From Streptomyces sp. NRRL F-2664 (GTDB lineage Bacteria > Actinomycetota > Actinomycetes > Streptomycetales > Streptomycetaceae): a DNA stretch of 8,514 bases. Shown here piece after piece: positions 1 through 7,200 of the stretch (the stretch's first letter is position 1; each line of letters begins with the position of its first letter). The notes beneath the pieces are model-generated. The model worked only from the letters and a program-made list of their open reading frames with translations. It was not told where the DNA came from and searched no databases. The position numbers and the translations under genes were made by a program. Where the stretch lies: the NCBI RefSeq assembly GCF_000719345.1, contig NZ_JOFX01000085.1:1-8514 (forward strand). The letters are read 5' to 3'.

Positions 1-3000
1 ACCGCGGACAACTACCGCGACGGCGCCTACGCCAAAGAACCCGACGCCGACGGCGCCCGGGTACTGGCCCAGGCCGACTACTCCCAGTGGGCCCACTACC
101 AGGTCACCACCACCGACCAGGCCGGCCGCAAAACCGTGACCTCCGCCGACCCGTGGGGCCACACCAGCAGCACCACCCGCCCCGACGGCACGACGCAGAA
201 GACGGCCGCCGATATCGTGGACGAGGCTGTAGCGCAGGGCGTCCTCGGGAAAGACCAGAACAGCGTCGGCCTTGACCAGGCACGCGCGGTCAGCGTGCAG
301 GACGCCGACAGTGCGCAGCGCGCCAACAGTGCGAGGGTGGTGTTCGCCGATGGCACCCTGGCGGCAGGATCGTCTTCCCGGGCCGATGCCCTAGGCCGGC
401 CCCTGACCTCAACCAGCGGCGAGGTCACCACGACCCCCTCCTACGGTGCGGGCGGGGTCCCGCAGAGCGCCGTGCTGAACCCGGCCGCACCGGACCTGTA
501 TCCGGGCCAGGAGTTCACCGCGGCGCTCACCCATGATCTGGCGGGGCGGCAGACGTCGAAGGCCCTGGCCCAGGGGGCGCCGAGCCAGGGCGACACCTTC
601 ACCGGCACGGTGGACGCCTACGACGCGGGGGGCCGGCTCGCTTCCCAGACCGACCAGCTCGGCAACACCACCGCCTACACCTACGGCGACGACGGCCGGA
701 TCGCCCGGACCGAGGTGCAGACTGGGGACGGCAAGCGCGTCACCACGACTGCCTATACCTACGACCAGGACACCTCCCTGCTCACCAGTACCTCCGTCAC
801 GGATGCGGAAGGCGCCACCACGGTCCGGCACATGGAGTACGACAGCCTGAACCGGGTTGCCGGTATCTGGCAGAGCGACGGCAGTAGCGGGGATGCGGAT
901 GCGAGGAAGGACTCGCTCATCGTCTACGGCTACGACGGCGAGGGGCGGCTGGTATCGGTCGCATACCCCGACGGGAAGGCCGTCTCCCGCACCTACGATG
1001 CCGCGGGCCAGCTCACCACCGCCTCCGACGCCGCGGGAGCCCTTACCACCTATACCTACAACCCCGACGGCAGCCTGGCCGAGGCCGTCCAGAAGACCGC
1101 GGACGGGCAGACCGCCTCGGCTGTCTACACCTACGACAGCCTCGGGCGCATCTCCCGCACCGCATACGGCAACGGCACCACCTTCACGGTGGACTACTTC
1201 GACAGCGGTCAGCCGAAGAGGGAGACCCTCACCCGCGCAGACGGCACCCTCTTGTCGGAAACCTCGTATACGTACAACACCCGCGGCGACCTCGCCACCC
1301 GCACCGATACCCGCCCCTCCGCCGCTGGGGAGCAGCGGGCGGGCAGCGGACAGGGAACCGGCGCGGGTGAGGACGGCAGCGCAGGCGCGCCGCCGGCGGC
1401 GACGCATACCGTGCACGGCTACGACGCCTACGGCCGCCTCACCGCTACCACCGTGCACAGCGGCACCGACGCCGGGGCGCCGGTGCTGCGGTCGACGGCC
1501 TACACAGCCAACGCCGCTGGCGATATCACCACCGCCACATCCACCGACGCCAGCGGCAAGAAGACCGGCACGGTGTATGAGACCGACTCTGCAGGCCGCC
1601 TGACTGCCCTCACCGCCGGCGGGAGGAAGACCTCCCAGGACTGGGACGCGGCAGGCAACCTCCTCCAGAGCGCCGACGGCACCGCGTGGACCTACAGCCC
1701 CGACAACAAGCCCACCACCGCCACCGCCGCCGACGGGACCCGCACCGCATACGCCTATTGGGCGGATGGCAGCCGCAGGTCGGCCACCACCACCGCCCCG
1801 GACGGCACCGCCAGCACTGTCCTGTTCCACTACACCCCCGACGGCGCCATCGCCAACGACACCCACACCGGCAGTGGCGGGCAGCCGCGCACCGGCGCCT
1901 ACCTCACCGGAGCAGCGGGACGTGAAGCCCGCACCCTCACCGGCACCCCCGGTGCCGCCCTCTACCTCCACACCGACCGCCGCGGCAACACCGTCCTGGA
2001 GACCAGCCCCGCAGGCGGCGTACACGCCAGCCGCGCCTACAGCGACTACGGACTGGAAACCGGACCCGGGGGAGCGCCCCTGGCAGACGCCGCCCGGGCT
2101 GCCGATCCTGCCGCCAACCCCTTCCGCTTCGGCGGCGAGTACACCAACACCGAAACCCGCACCCACTACACCCCGGCACGCCTCTACCACCCCGAAACCG
2201 GCCGCTTCACCACCCGCGACCCCCACCCCACACCGCTCAACAAATACCAGGCCTTCAACACCAACCCCGTTGAGTACACCGACCCCACCGGAAACATCAG
2301 CTTCAAGCTGCCCAGGTATAACACCAGGCTCCAAAGGCAGAAACAGCAGCAGGCAAGAATCAATGTAGCCCGCACCGACATGTGGGAGAGATGGCACGCC
2401 GAAGTCGAGAAACGCCGTCTCGACATGGCCGCGGAGCACGCGGAAAAACAGCAGGGAATCATAGACCTCCTGGACTCGGGCATTACCCCGATGAAGGGAA
2501 CGCACGAAGAGTACTGGGGAAAGAGCATAGGTTTCACGCTTTTCCGGCGAATAGGATTCAACGCCTTCCCAGAGGGCTGCCAGACGGTGCTCTGGGCGGC
2601 AATCAAAACCTTCACAGGCTCCCCCTCGCTTCCCGCCGGGAGAGTCACGTTCACCCAGCCTGACGCAGAGACCATCTGGGGAAGCGGAGTGGCCTCGAGT
2701 TCATTTACAGCGCAGGCCGGACAAAAGGGGTCTGCGATGGAGCCCGACAACGGCGACAGAATTATCGAAGCAGTCGCAAATGCCCCGCTCCGAAAAATCT
2801 TCGCCTTGGCCGCGTTTAACAGCCAGGGACAGGAAGCGCATATCGAGATGGCGTGGCGGGGCTCCAAGGCGAGCAAGGCTACCGACATGAATCAAGACAG
2901 TCTGGAAGGATCCCGCAGCATGGTTTCGGGTATCACGGAGTGGTTCGGGCGCATGAAATCGGATGGAATGTATGACACGTTCATCCTGTACGACACCGGT

Positions 3001-3054
3001 GCTACAAAACTCCCCAAGGGGAAGCTTCGTGAATCGCTCCAGAAGAATTCCTGA
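1..3054 (+). CDS. RHS/YD-repeat polymorphic toxin, 3' part (5' truncated by window edge)
   Basis: The reading frame is open from base 1 to the TGA at 3052-3054 (1017 codons visible), so the true start lies outside the window; the GTG at 136 is only an internal valine. Many YD-type repeats are visible between about residues 60 and 640, for example YTYGDDGRI near residue 226, YDSLNRV, YGYDGEGRL, YTYDSLGRI, HGYDAYGRL and TDSAGRL. An RHS core follows at about residues 651-765 (YLHTDRRGNTVLE, NPFRFGGEY, YHPETGRFTTRDP) and ends in DPTGN at 761-765. In this family the repeats form a shell around the C-terminal toxin, and the conserved core marks the boundary where the toxin is released. Such proteins are surface-associated or exported and act in contact-dependent competition; the export signal would be in the missing N-terminus. 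The last 252 residues are a separate tip domain. Codon use is strongly GC3-biased in the scaffold and less so in the tip. I am very sure of the family and unsure of the toxin activity. Confidence 0.95.
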   Translation, partial: TADNYRDGAYAKEPDADGARVLAQADYSQWAHYQVTTTDQAGRKTVTSADPWGHTSSTTRPDGTTQKTAADIVDEAVAQGVLGKDQNSVGLDQARAVSVQDADSAQRANSARVVFADGTLAAGSSSRADALGRPLTSTSGEVTTTPSYGAGGVPQSAVLNPAAPDLYPGQEFTAALTHDLAGRQTSKALAQGAPSQGDTFTGTVDAYDAGGRLASQTDQLGNTTAYTYGDDGRIARTEVQTGDGKRVTTTAYTYDQDTSLLTSTSVTDAEGATTVRHMEYDSLNRVAGIWQSDGSSGDADARKDSLIVYGYDGEGRLVSVAYPDGKAVSRTYDAAGQLTTASDAAGALTTYTYNPDGSLAEAVQKTADGQTASAVYTYDSLGRISRTAYGNGTTFTVDYFDSGQPKRETLTRADGTLLSETSYTYNTRGDLATRTDTRPSAAGEQRAGSGQGTGAGEDGSAGAPPAATHTVHGYDAYGRLTATTVHSGTDAGAPVLRSTAYTANAAGDITTATSTDASGKKTGTVYETDSAGRLTALTAGGRKTSQDWDAAGNLLQSADGTAWTYSPDNKPTTATAADGTRTAYAYWADGSRRSATTTAPDGTASTVLFHYTPDGAIANDTHTGSGGQPRTGAYLTGAAGREARTLTGTPGAALYLHTDRRGNTVLETSPAGGVHASRAYSDYGLETGPGGAPLADAARAADPAANPFRFGGEYTNTETRTHYTPARLYHPETGRFTTRDPHPTPLNKYQAFNTNPVEYTDPTGNISFKLPRYNTRLQRQKQQQARINVARTDMWERWHAEVEKRRLDMAAEHAEKQQGIIDLLDSGITPMKGTHEEYWGKSIGFTLFRRIGFNAFPEGCQTVLWAAIKTFTGSPSLPAGRVTFTQPDAETIWGSGVASSSFTAQAGQKGSAMEPDNGDRIIEAVANAPLRKIFALAAFNSQGQEAHIEMAWRGSKASKATDMNQDSLEGSRSMVSGITEWFGRMKSDGMYDTFILYDTGATKLPKGKLRESLQKNS
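2296..3054 (+). other. C-terminal toxin tip domain of the RHS protein, family not recognised
   Basis: This covers residues 766-1017, directly after the DPTGN end of the RHS core. Residues about 770-825 are highly charged and Gln/Arg/Glu-rich (RLQRQKQQQARINVAR, then EKRRLDMAAEHAEKQQ), and look like a helical or coiled-coil linker. The globular part follows. It has a single cysteine, C860, in EGCQTVLWAAIK at a likely helix start. H947 lies in a hydrophobic strand-like segment (EAHIEMAW), and D962 and N964 lie in TDMNQ, 15-17 residues after the histidine. C, then H, then D/N about 15 residues later is the order seen in papain-like peptidases and deamidases, a fold often used by polymorphic toxins. 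That is an inference from order and spacing, not a family match. GC content is visibly lower than in the repeat region. The absence of further cysteines argues against a disulfide-rich or zinc-binding toxin. Confidence 0.75.
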
Positions 3055-3589
3055 CCAGGGGCGGCATGCCCGTAGTGCACTTCCCGGCCATCACTGGGGC
3101 CCTTTTCATCCCGTACAGCCGCAGGCCGCAGGGTGCAGCCGGCGTGGACAACCTGGGACCGGGTGGGAGCCCCGCGGAAGGAGCTGCCGCGCTTCGGCTG
3201 GGCGAAGGCGCGTCCGCCGGGGTGCCCAGGCGGGCGATGCAGCGGTCGGACTGCGCGGCCGGCGGGGCGCTGCGGCTGCGGGAGGTGCGTGTGGCGGGCC
3301 GGCGACCCGGCAGGCACGGCCGGCGGTAGGGACTTCTGCTGGGGGTGCCCCGTAACCGGCGGCCACAGCAGAAATGATCTGCTGTGCCGGGTGCAGCCCT
3401 GCACCGGAGCCTTCGGACAGCCGCGTTCACCAGGCTGGGGTCGCGTCAGTCCGGCAAGCGCTCAGCGCCCTGCGGTGCGAGGGAACGGGTCCGGCGGGCA
3501 AGGGGCCGGCCCTGGGCCTGCTGCCGAAGGGGCCGGGTCCGGCTGGCCGCCGCGCAGCGGACCAGTCTCGCTCTGCGCCGACTGGCACC
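3055..3589. other. Gene-poor stretch after the toxin; no recognisable immunity gene
   Basis: The DNA is very GC-rich and every reading frame gives low-complexity Ala/Arg/Gly/Pro peptides with no recognisable motif. Immunity genes normally start within a few bases of an RHS toxin stop, so this stretch was read with that in mind. The only frame in the right place is an ATG at 3066, 11 bases after the stop, preceded by AGGGG, which runs to a TAG at 3327-3329 (87 aa). Its start (MPVVHFPAITGALFIPYS) is protein-like, but the rest dissolves into Ala/Gly/Arg-rich sequence typical of non-coding high-GC DNA. I do not call it a gene. The stretch may include the decayed 5' half of the IS5-type remnant that follows. 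Confidence 0.4.
3364..3407. repeat. Two adjacent hairpins
   Basis: The first hairpin is a perfect 9-bp inverted repeat, CACAGCAGA at 3364-3372 and TCTGCTGTG at 3378-3386, with a 5-nt loop AATGA. Directly after it is a second inverted repeat, GGTGCAG at 3390-3396 and CTGCACC at 3399-3405, which extends by two more pairs if one G is bulged. Neither is followed by a T-run, so a factor-independent terminator is not supported. They lie between the toxin stop and the transposase remnant and could be an insertion-sequence end, an RNA structure or chance in GC-rich DNA. Confidence 0.5.
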
Positions 3590-4000
3590 GCTGTCGGGCT
3601 GTGCGCGTCCGCGGCCGGCCGCATCGCAGGGGCACCGCGCTCGTCGTCGGCGGCACCCGCGTCTCGGCCCGGACCACCAGTGGCCGAGCTTCCTGCACCA
3701 GCCACCAGGCCGTCGTCGGCGCCGCACCCGGCCGGGCGCCACAGCCCGGCAGCCGCGACGACTGCATGGCGCGGGAGCTGTCCGGCGCGAAGGAGGCCGC
3801 CGGCCGGACCACGGTGATCGCGGAGGGCGGCTGCCGCAGCACAGGCCGGCTCATCCCGCGCCGCCGCGCACCCGGGCTCAGTGGTTTTCTCGACGGCTGG
3901 AGACGGGAAGGCGCCCGGCTGGGAGACTTCTGTGCGGGTGCGAGCCCCTCCCGGGCTTTCGCCGGCCGGGAACTGCGCCACGCTGCCGGCCCCATGGCGT
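3590..4000 (+). pseudogene. Decayed IS5-type (DDE) transposase remnant
   Basis: In frame 1 the peptides RDDCMARELSGAK, then TTVIAEGGCRSTGRLIPRR, closely follow a block common in Streptomyces IS5-type transposases, which usually reads like NRNDCKAWELSGAK, then TTVIADGGYRGTGLVIPHRR. The catalytic Asp of the ADGG motif is here Glu (codon 3823-3825). Upstream, LVVGGTRV at about 3640-3660 sits where a DGT motif is expected, with Gly for Asp, but that alignment is less certain. Downstream, around 3930-3980, short matches to the region VRARVEHAFARMK appear in shifted frames (SVRVRA in frame 2, SRAFAGRE in frame 1), suggesting a frameshift. No full-length frame or start is visible, so it cannot make an active transposase. 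The borders are approximate; terminal repeats were not found. It lies between the toxin gene and a convergent secreted-protein gene. Confidence 0.75.
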
Positions 4001-4093
4001 CCGAGACGGAGATGCCGGACGGACACAAGCGTCGTTGGCCGGCCGACGGTGCACGCGCCCCAGCGCTGGTGAGGCGAAATGCGGCGGCCTGCC

Positions 4094-4648
4094 TCAGCTT
4101 TCCGGGACGACTGTCGGCGCCGCAGGAGCAAGCGGAACGCCTGAGTGCACCACCGGCGAAGAAGCAGGAGACGCTGGGCCAAAACCTGCAGCATTCTGAG
4201 GGACGACGAAATACGTAGTCGGGTTGTGATTGACGGGTACGACGATGCTGGTCTGAGTGGGATCAGGGTAGTAGGTATTACTGCAGCCGCCCGGAGTCGA
4301 GCAGGGCCATGTGGCGATCACCCGATAGTTTGTAGCTGCAGGGCCGCCCGGAGCCGGAACCCAGGATATTCGGACAGTTTTTGCCGAAATCGGTTCGCTC
4401 TCGGCCTGCGCGGCGACTGTGCCAACCGCAATAGCGGGGCCCGGCTGGGCAGGCTGAGCGCCCTCGGCCAGGTTTCGGCAGGTGTTTTCGTCTGACGTGC
4501 CGGCCGAGCTGCACTCCGACTGCTGCGCGCTACGGGCAGCCTCGTCTGCAGGTGAGGTCGCGACACCGATGGCATACGCAGATGGAATAGAAAGCCCGCT
4601 GACGATGAGGGCCGTCACTGCGGGGGCGAAGCGCTTGGATAGCAGCAT
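4094..4648 (-). CDS. Secreted protein with a fibronectin type III-like domain (184 aa)
   Basis: The protein starts with a clear Sec signal peptide: a Lys-Arg n-region, a hydrophobic core (VTALIVSGLSI) and a signal peptidase I site after AYA at residue 26. Residues about 27-75 are a polar stretch with two cysteines (SECSSAG and ENTCRNL). Residues about 85-170 read like a fibronectin III fold: VRISWVPAPGG, NYRVIATW, then PTTYFVVPQNAAGFGPAS, matching the usual W-P, Y-V and N-A-G-x-G-P-A-S landmarks. A second Cys pair lies in WPCSTPGGCSN. Such domains usually mediate binding rather than catalysis, and no enzyme domain accompanies it, so function is unknown. The ATG start is supported by AGGAGA 8 bases upstream and by the signal peptide beginning there. 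GC3 is lower than in the RHS scaffold, which suggests recent transfer. It has no co-oriented neighbour close enough to form an operon; its 3' end converges on the transposase remnant. Confidence 0.88.
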   Translation of the reverse strand: MLLSKRFAPAVTALIVSGLSIPSAYAIGVATSPADEAARSAQQSECSSAGTSDENTCRNLAEGAQPAQPGPAIAVGTVAAQAESEPISAKTVRISWVPAPGGPAATNYRVIATWPCSTPGGCSNTYYPDPTQTSIVVPVNHNPTTYFVVPQNAAGFGPASPASSPVVHSGVPLAPAAPTVVPES

Positions 4649-4656
4649 TCCTAATT

Positions 4657-4662
4657 TCTCCT
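4657..4662 (-). promoter_or_regulatory. Ribosome binding site of the FnIII-like secreted protein gene
   Basis: On the minus strand AGGAGA lies 8 bases before the ATG at 4648, in an A/T-rich leader. It fixes this start, because the signal peptide begins directly at this codon. Confidence 0.7.
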
Positions 4663-5100
4663 AAATAGAGACCATGGTTAATCTCATTTCCGCGGACCGC
4701 TTCCTGCAGCAATCCAGGATGCGTTTCCAAAGCCTTGGGCTGCAGGGGGCCCGCCCCGGGCAGGCTGAGGCTGCGCGATCTTCCAGCCGCGGCGCGCACA
4801 TTCGAAGATCACATGGCGGAAACTTCCCCTCCGCGCAGATCATCACTGCTCGGGACGGCCGAATCAAGGGCTGGCGGGACATCGAATCTCCCTAACCGAG
4901 ACTTCCGTTCGGCGGAGTCAGGGATCCCTCCGAAGCAGTGGGGAGTTGCGCTACCTCCCGCCTGCCACACGGGTAGTCTTGTCCGCCTTGCGGCACAGGC
5001 GAATAGACGGCTTGCGAGGCGAGGCCGCCCATACCGGCGGACACGAAGAGCGGCAATTTTACTTTCGGCGACGCATGAACCAACGAGGAAAATTTTAGGG
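4663..5100. other. Intergenic stretch, no convincing gene
   Basis: All six frames give short peptides without motifs. On the minus strand an ATG at 4882 follows GGGAG at good spacing and opens a 73-codon frame, but its product has no recognisable character and mixed codon use, so it is not called. The stretch includes A/T-rich patches near 5055-5100 that could hold promoter elements, but no clear -35/-10 pair is seen. Confidence 0.4.
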
Positions 5101-5277
5101 ATGCCAGCGGCTGCACTGCTGGTGGGCATATGGGCATCACCCGCAGCCGGCCAGGGGCTCCGCGATCCCGACTATGTTTCCACACCCCGCATTAAACATC
5201 GCGCCATGGCCTGCCGGGGGCGCCATTCCGAAAACTTGAGTGCCCGAAAACGAGCTCAGGGAATCCGACTTTCCTGA
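5101..5277 (+). pseudogene. Signal-peptide-like ORF, possibly the broken 5' end of a secreted-protein gene
   Basis: The ATG at 5101 opens a 58-codon frame beginning MPAAALLVGIWASPAAG, which has the hydrophobic core and small-residue end of a Sec signal peptide but lacks a basic start. The same frame upstream (from 5083) reads TRKILG, supplying the missing basic residues, and an ATG lies at 5075 in another frame. A one-base change between 5075 and 5085 would join them into a normal signal peptide. After the signal the sequence has mixed codon use and no motif, and a TGA stops it at 5275-5277, only 12 bases before the same-frame ATG at 5290. The two frames may once have been one gene. Chance similarity to a signal peptide is a real alternative. 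Confidence 0.3.
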
Positions 5278-5289
5278 GGAATCAACGGC

Positions 5290-5517
5290 ATGAAGGAAGA
5301 AGGCGGCTTGTCCCCGGTGCAGAGATCGCAGGAGCGCAGGACACAGTACGGCGGATGGTACGCCCTCGGCCCGTACGGGTACGGCTGGAATACGCACACC
5401 AATTGGACTTCGCAGCCCGGAAGCTTCATCTTCGTCTCCATTGCACCGAAATACTGGCCCACGCTTGGCAGCTTTGACAGTCGAATCAGTTCTGGGGATG
5501 CTGCTGCGGGCGACTGA
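5290..5517 (+). CDS. Small aromatic-rich ORF (75 aa), hypothetical
   Basis: The ATG at 5290 is preceded by GAGGA about 9 bases upstream. The middle of the product is unusually rich in Gly, Tyr and Trp (QYGGWYALGPYGYGWN, then HTNWTSQPGSFIFVSIAP), which does not look like a random high-GC translation. GC3 is about 72%, plausible for an accessory gene here. There is no signal peptide or membrane segment in the ORF itself. It is in the same frame as the signal-peptide-like ORF that ends 12 bases upstream, so it may be the mature part of a broken secreted protein, or an independent short gene. I recognise no family. Confidence 0.4.
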   Translation: MKEEGGLSPVQRSQERRTQYGGWYALGPYGYGWNTHTNWTSQPGSFIFVSIAPKYWPTLGSFDSRISSGDAAAGD

Positions 5518-5589
5518 GAGCGGTGCAGGCCGTCCCATTGCAATCCTGGCGGGTGGGCCGCTGAAGTTTCCTGAGTCAGCCTCTTGCCG

Positions 5590-5790
5590 TTACGAGTGGT
5601 GTCGGCAGGTGTGCTGGGTGTCTCTGTCGGCTTCGCGGTTGTCCGGGTCATAGCAGGTGCCGTCGCGCCAGCAGGCCCGGCACGACCCGCGAGCGATGCA
5701 CAGGCCAGGGCGCGGATTGCAGGCGGGGGGGCGCTTCTTGCAGGCCCGGGCATCGGGTAGGTTTTTGCGGCCCGTTTTTGAGTATGGCCA
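5590..5790 (-). pseudogene. Cys-rich 3' gene fragment
   Basis: On the minus strand the frame ending at the TAA at 5590-5592 has strongly GC-biased third positions and encodes at least seven cysteines in about 60 residues. Readable pieces are ARACKKRPPACNPRPGLC, RGSCRACWRDGTCYDPDN and HTCRHHS. This is the coding-like frame of the three. No ATG, GTG or TTG occurs in frame between the transposase pseudogene end (5843) and the Cys-rich part, so the 5' end is missing. The simplest reading is a gene whose start was lost when the adjacent IS4-type element inserted. The Cys spacing could suit a zinc-binding or disulfide-rich module, but I recognise no family. The upstream limit is approximate. Confidence 0.4.
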
Positions 5791-5842
5791 CCGGTCGCAG
5801 GGCCAGTAGCAATGCCGTGTAGTTGGCGTTGGGCGCTCGGTG

Positions 5843-7200
5843 TCAAGTGGTAGGGCCGGTGAGGATGCCGATGCTGGTGGCGGCCTTGCAGCTGGTCCTG
5901 TCGACGACGCCTTGGGCGCTGTACGTCGAGATGGCGCGCTTGACGACGCGTGGCGCCGGGTGCGGATGCGCCGGGCGGGCATGAGGCGGGCCAGGACCCG
6001 GCGGCCGATGGTGCCGACGAGGCCGGCCCGTCGTGTCGCCGATAGTGCCCGCGGCCTGGATGAGCAGGTCGCGGGCGGCGTTCAGGGCGATGGTGAAGAC
6101 GGCCCGGCCGGGGTCGGTATGTGAGGCAGTGGCGTCTGCCATCGCCAGTCGTAGGACGTGTAAGTGACCAGCAGGGCTAAGACTTCCTGGACCACACGGG
6201 GCGGAGTCCGGGCGCGGAGTACCCGGCCGCCGAGGACGGCAGACTCTTCTCAAGGTGGGAGGTCTCGGCCTCCCGCCGCTCGTGAGAAAGCTTGACCAGC
6301 TCGGCGGCGGGTGGATACGGGGGTGGGAGCCGTGACGAGGCGGTGGCCCCCGGTGCGGCGTCCCTGGGCGGCGCTGACGGTGATCTGGCAGTCGATGGCA
6401 CGGACGACGACGGCTCCGGGCCTGAACAGGTGGGAGCCGTCGGGGAATCGTCCGAGGACCGGCGGTTTCCGGTGCTCTTCCACCGGACCAGGACACGGGC
6501 GCTCCGCTGTGTGTTCGCCTCGACCAGGGTCTGGACGGCGAAGTTCCGGTCCAGCAACACGGCCATGCCTTCGCCCATGCTGCGGACCGGGCGTAGGGTA
6601 TAGCAGGCCTCCCGCGGTCTCGGCCGGCCTTGATACGGCGTCCAGCACATGCGGGTGCCGCGACACCAGAACCAGCAGACGGAGTGAAGGGGTACCCCGC
6701 TCCGCCGTTGCTGCCTCTCGGTGCTTGGGCTCTTCGGCCTGGTTCGCGGGGGTGCCGGGCACAGCCGTCAGGGTGCCGCCGACCGCGCAGACGAGCAGGC
6801 CGCGCCACCGCGTTCCCACAGCGCTGGCCCCTGCGGCCGACCCGCGCAGCAGGTCGGGCAAGCGCCGCAGCGGCCATGGCCCCGATCCTCCTTATGGCCT
6901 TGTGCCCATGCGCCGGCCGTCGGAGCGGCCGCTTCGACTCCTTCCAGGCCGGACGTCATCCGCTGCCGCACCTCCTGCCAGCCAGGGCCGGGGAGCAGGG
7001 CCCCGGCCAGAGCAGGTACACCACCACGCGTGGGGAAGAGCCGTATCCGCTGCTGCGTTCTGCCGGACTCGGCAAGCACCTCGTCGGCCATCTCGAACGG
7101 GACAATCCGCGTCACTCGCCCGGCGCGAACGGGCCTGCGGCAACGCTACCCCGTGAGAAATGACAGACTGGGCGTCGGTGGAGCTCCTGCTGGATAATGA
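5843..7200 (-). pseudogene. IS4-family transposase, multiply frameshifted
   Basis: Read on the minus strand, fragments in all three frames follow the order of a Streptomyces IS4-family transposase. TRIVPFEMADEVLAESGRTQ begins at 7112. RWRGLLVCAVGGT, then VPGTPANQAEEPKHRE, lies near 6820-6720. GMAVLLDRNFAVQTLVEANT lies near 6570-6510 and SHERREAE near 6285-6265. MADATASHTDPGRAVFTIAL begins at 6142, and RVVKRAISTYSAQGVVDRTS lies near 5950-5895, with the stop TGA at 5843-5845. The total, about 1.35 kb, matches a full-length transposase of about 430 residues. At least five frame changes are needed. The first catalytic Asp (normally VDGT) is Gly (codon 6778-6780); the second Asp (DRNF, 6550-6552) and the Glu region (HERREAE) remain. 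It is inactive. The N-terminal limit near 7200 is uncertain; FAPGE just upstream of TRIV, in another frame, marks the conserved start region. Confidence 0.9.

Noticed and set aside
409..2505. Long open frame on the minus strand opposite the RHS gene
   Set aside because: It mirrors the plus-strand codon bias, gives Gly/Val-rich low-complexity protein with no motif, and the plus frame has clear YD repeats and RHS core.
1..3054. YD repeats as a DNA repeat array or CRISPR
   Set aside because: The repetition is at protein level with divergent codons; there are no constant direct repeats with spacers, and no CRISPR array was seen anywhere in the window.
3066..3329. Candidate immunity gene directly after the toxin stop
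   Set aside because: Position and upstream AGGGG fit, but most of the product is Ala/Gly/Arg-rich sequence typical of non-coding high-GC DNA and no immunity family is recognisable; kept only as a possibility in a finding.
3427..4194. 255-codon minus-strand frame
   Set aside because: It lies antisense to the transposase remnant and overlaps the end of the secreted protein gene in another frame; no motif.
3133..4218. 361-codon plus-strand frame as an intact gene
   Set aside because: Only its middle part matches a transposase; the ends are low-complexity Arg/Gly/Pro sequence, the catalytic residues are altered and a frameshift is likely, so it is a remnant.
4661..4882. Minus-strand 73-codon frame with a good GGGAG ribosome site
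   Set aside because: The product has no recognisable domain, signal or consistent codon bias; the site may be chance.
5137..5280. Chaplin-like peptide (NAGCGNIVGIAEPLAGCG) on the minus strand
   Set aside because: It resembles the chaplin Cys-Gly-Asn pattern only over a few residues, lacks a signal peptide and the rest of the motif, and the frame has no start nearby.
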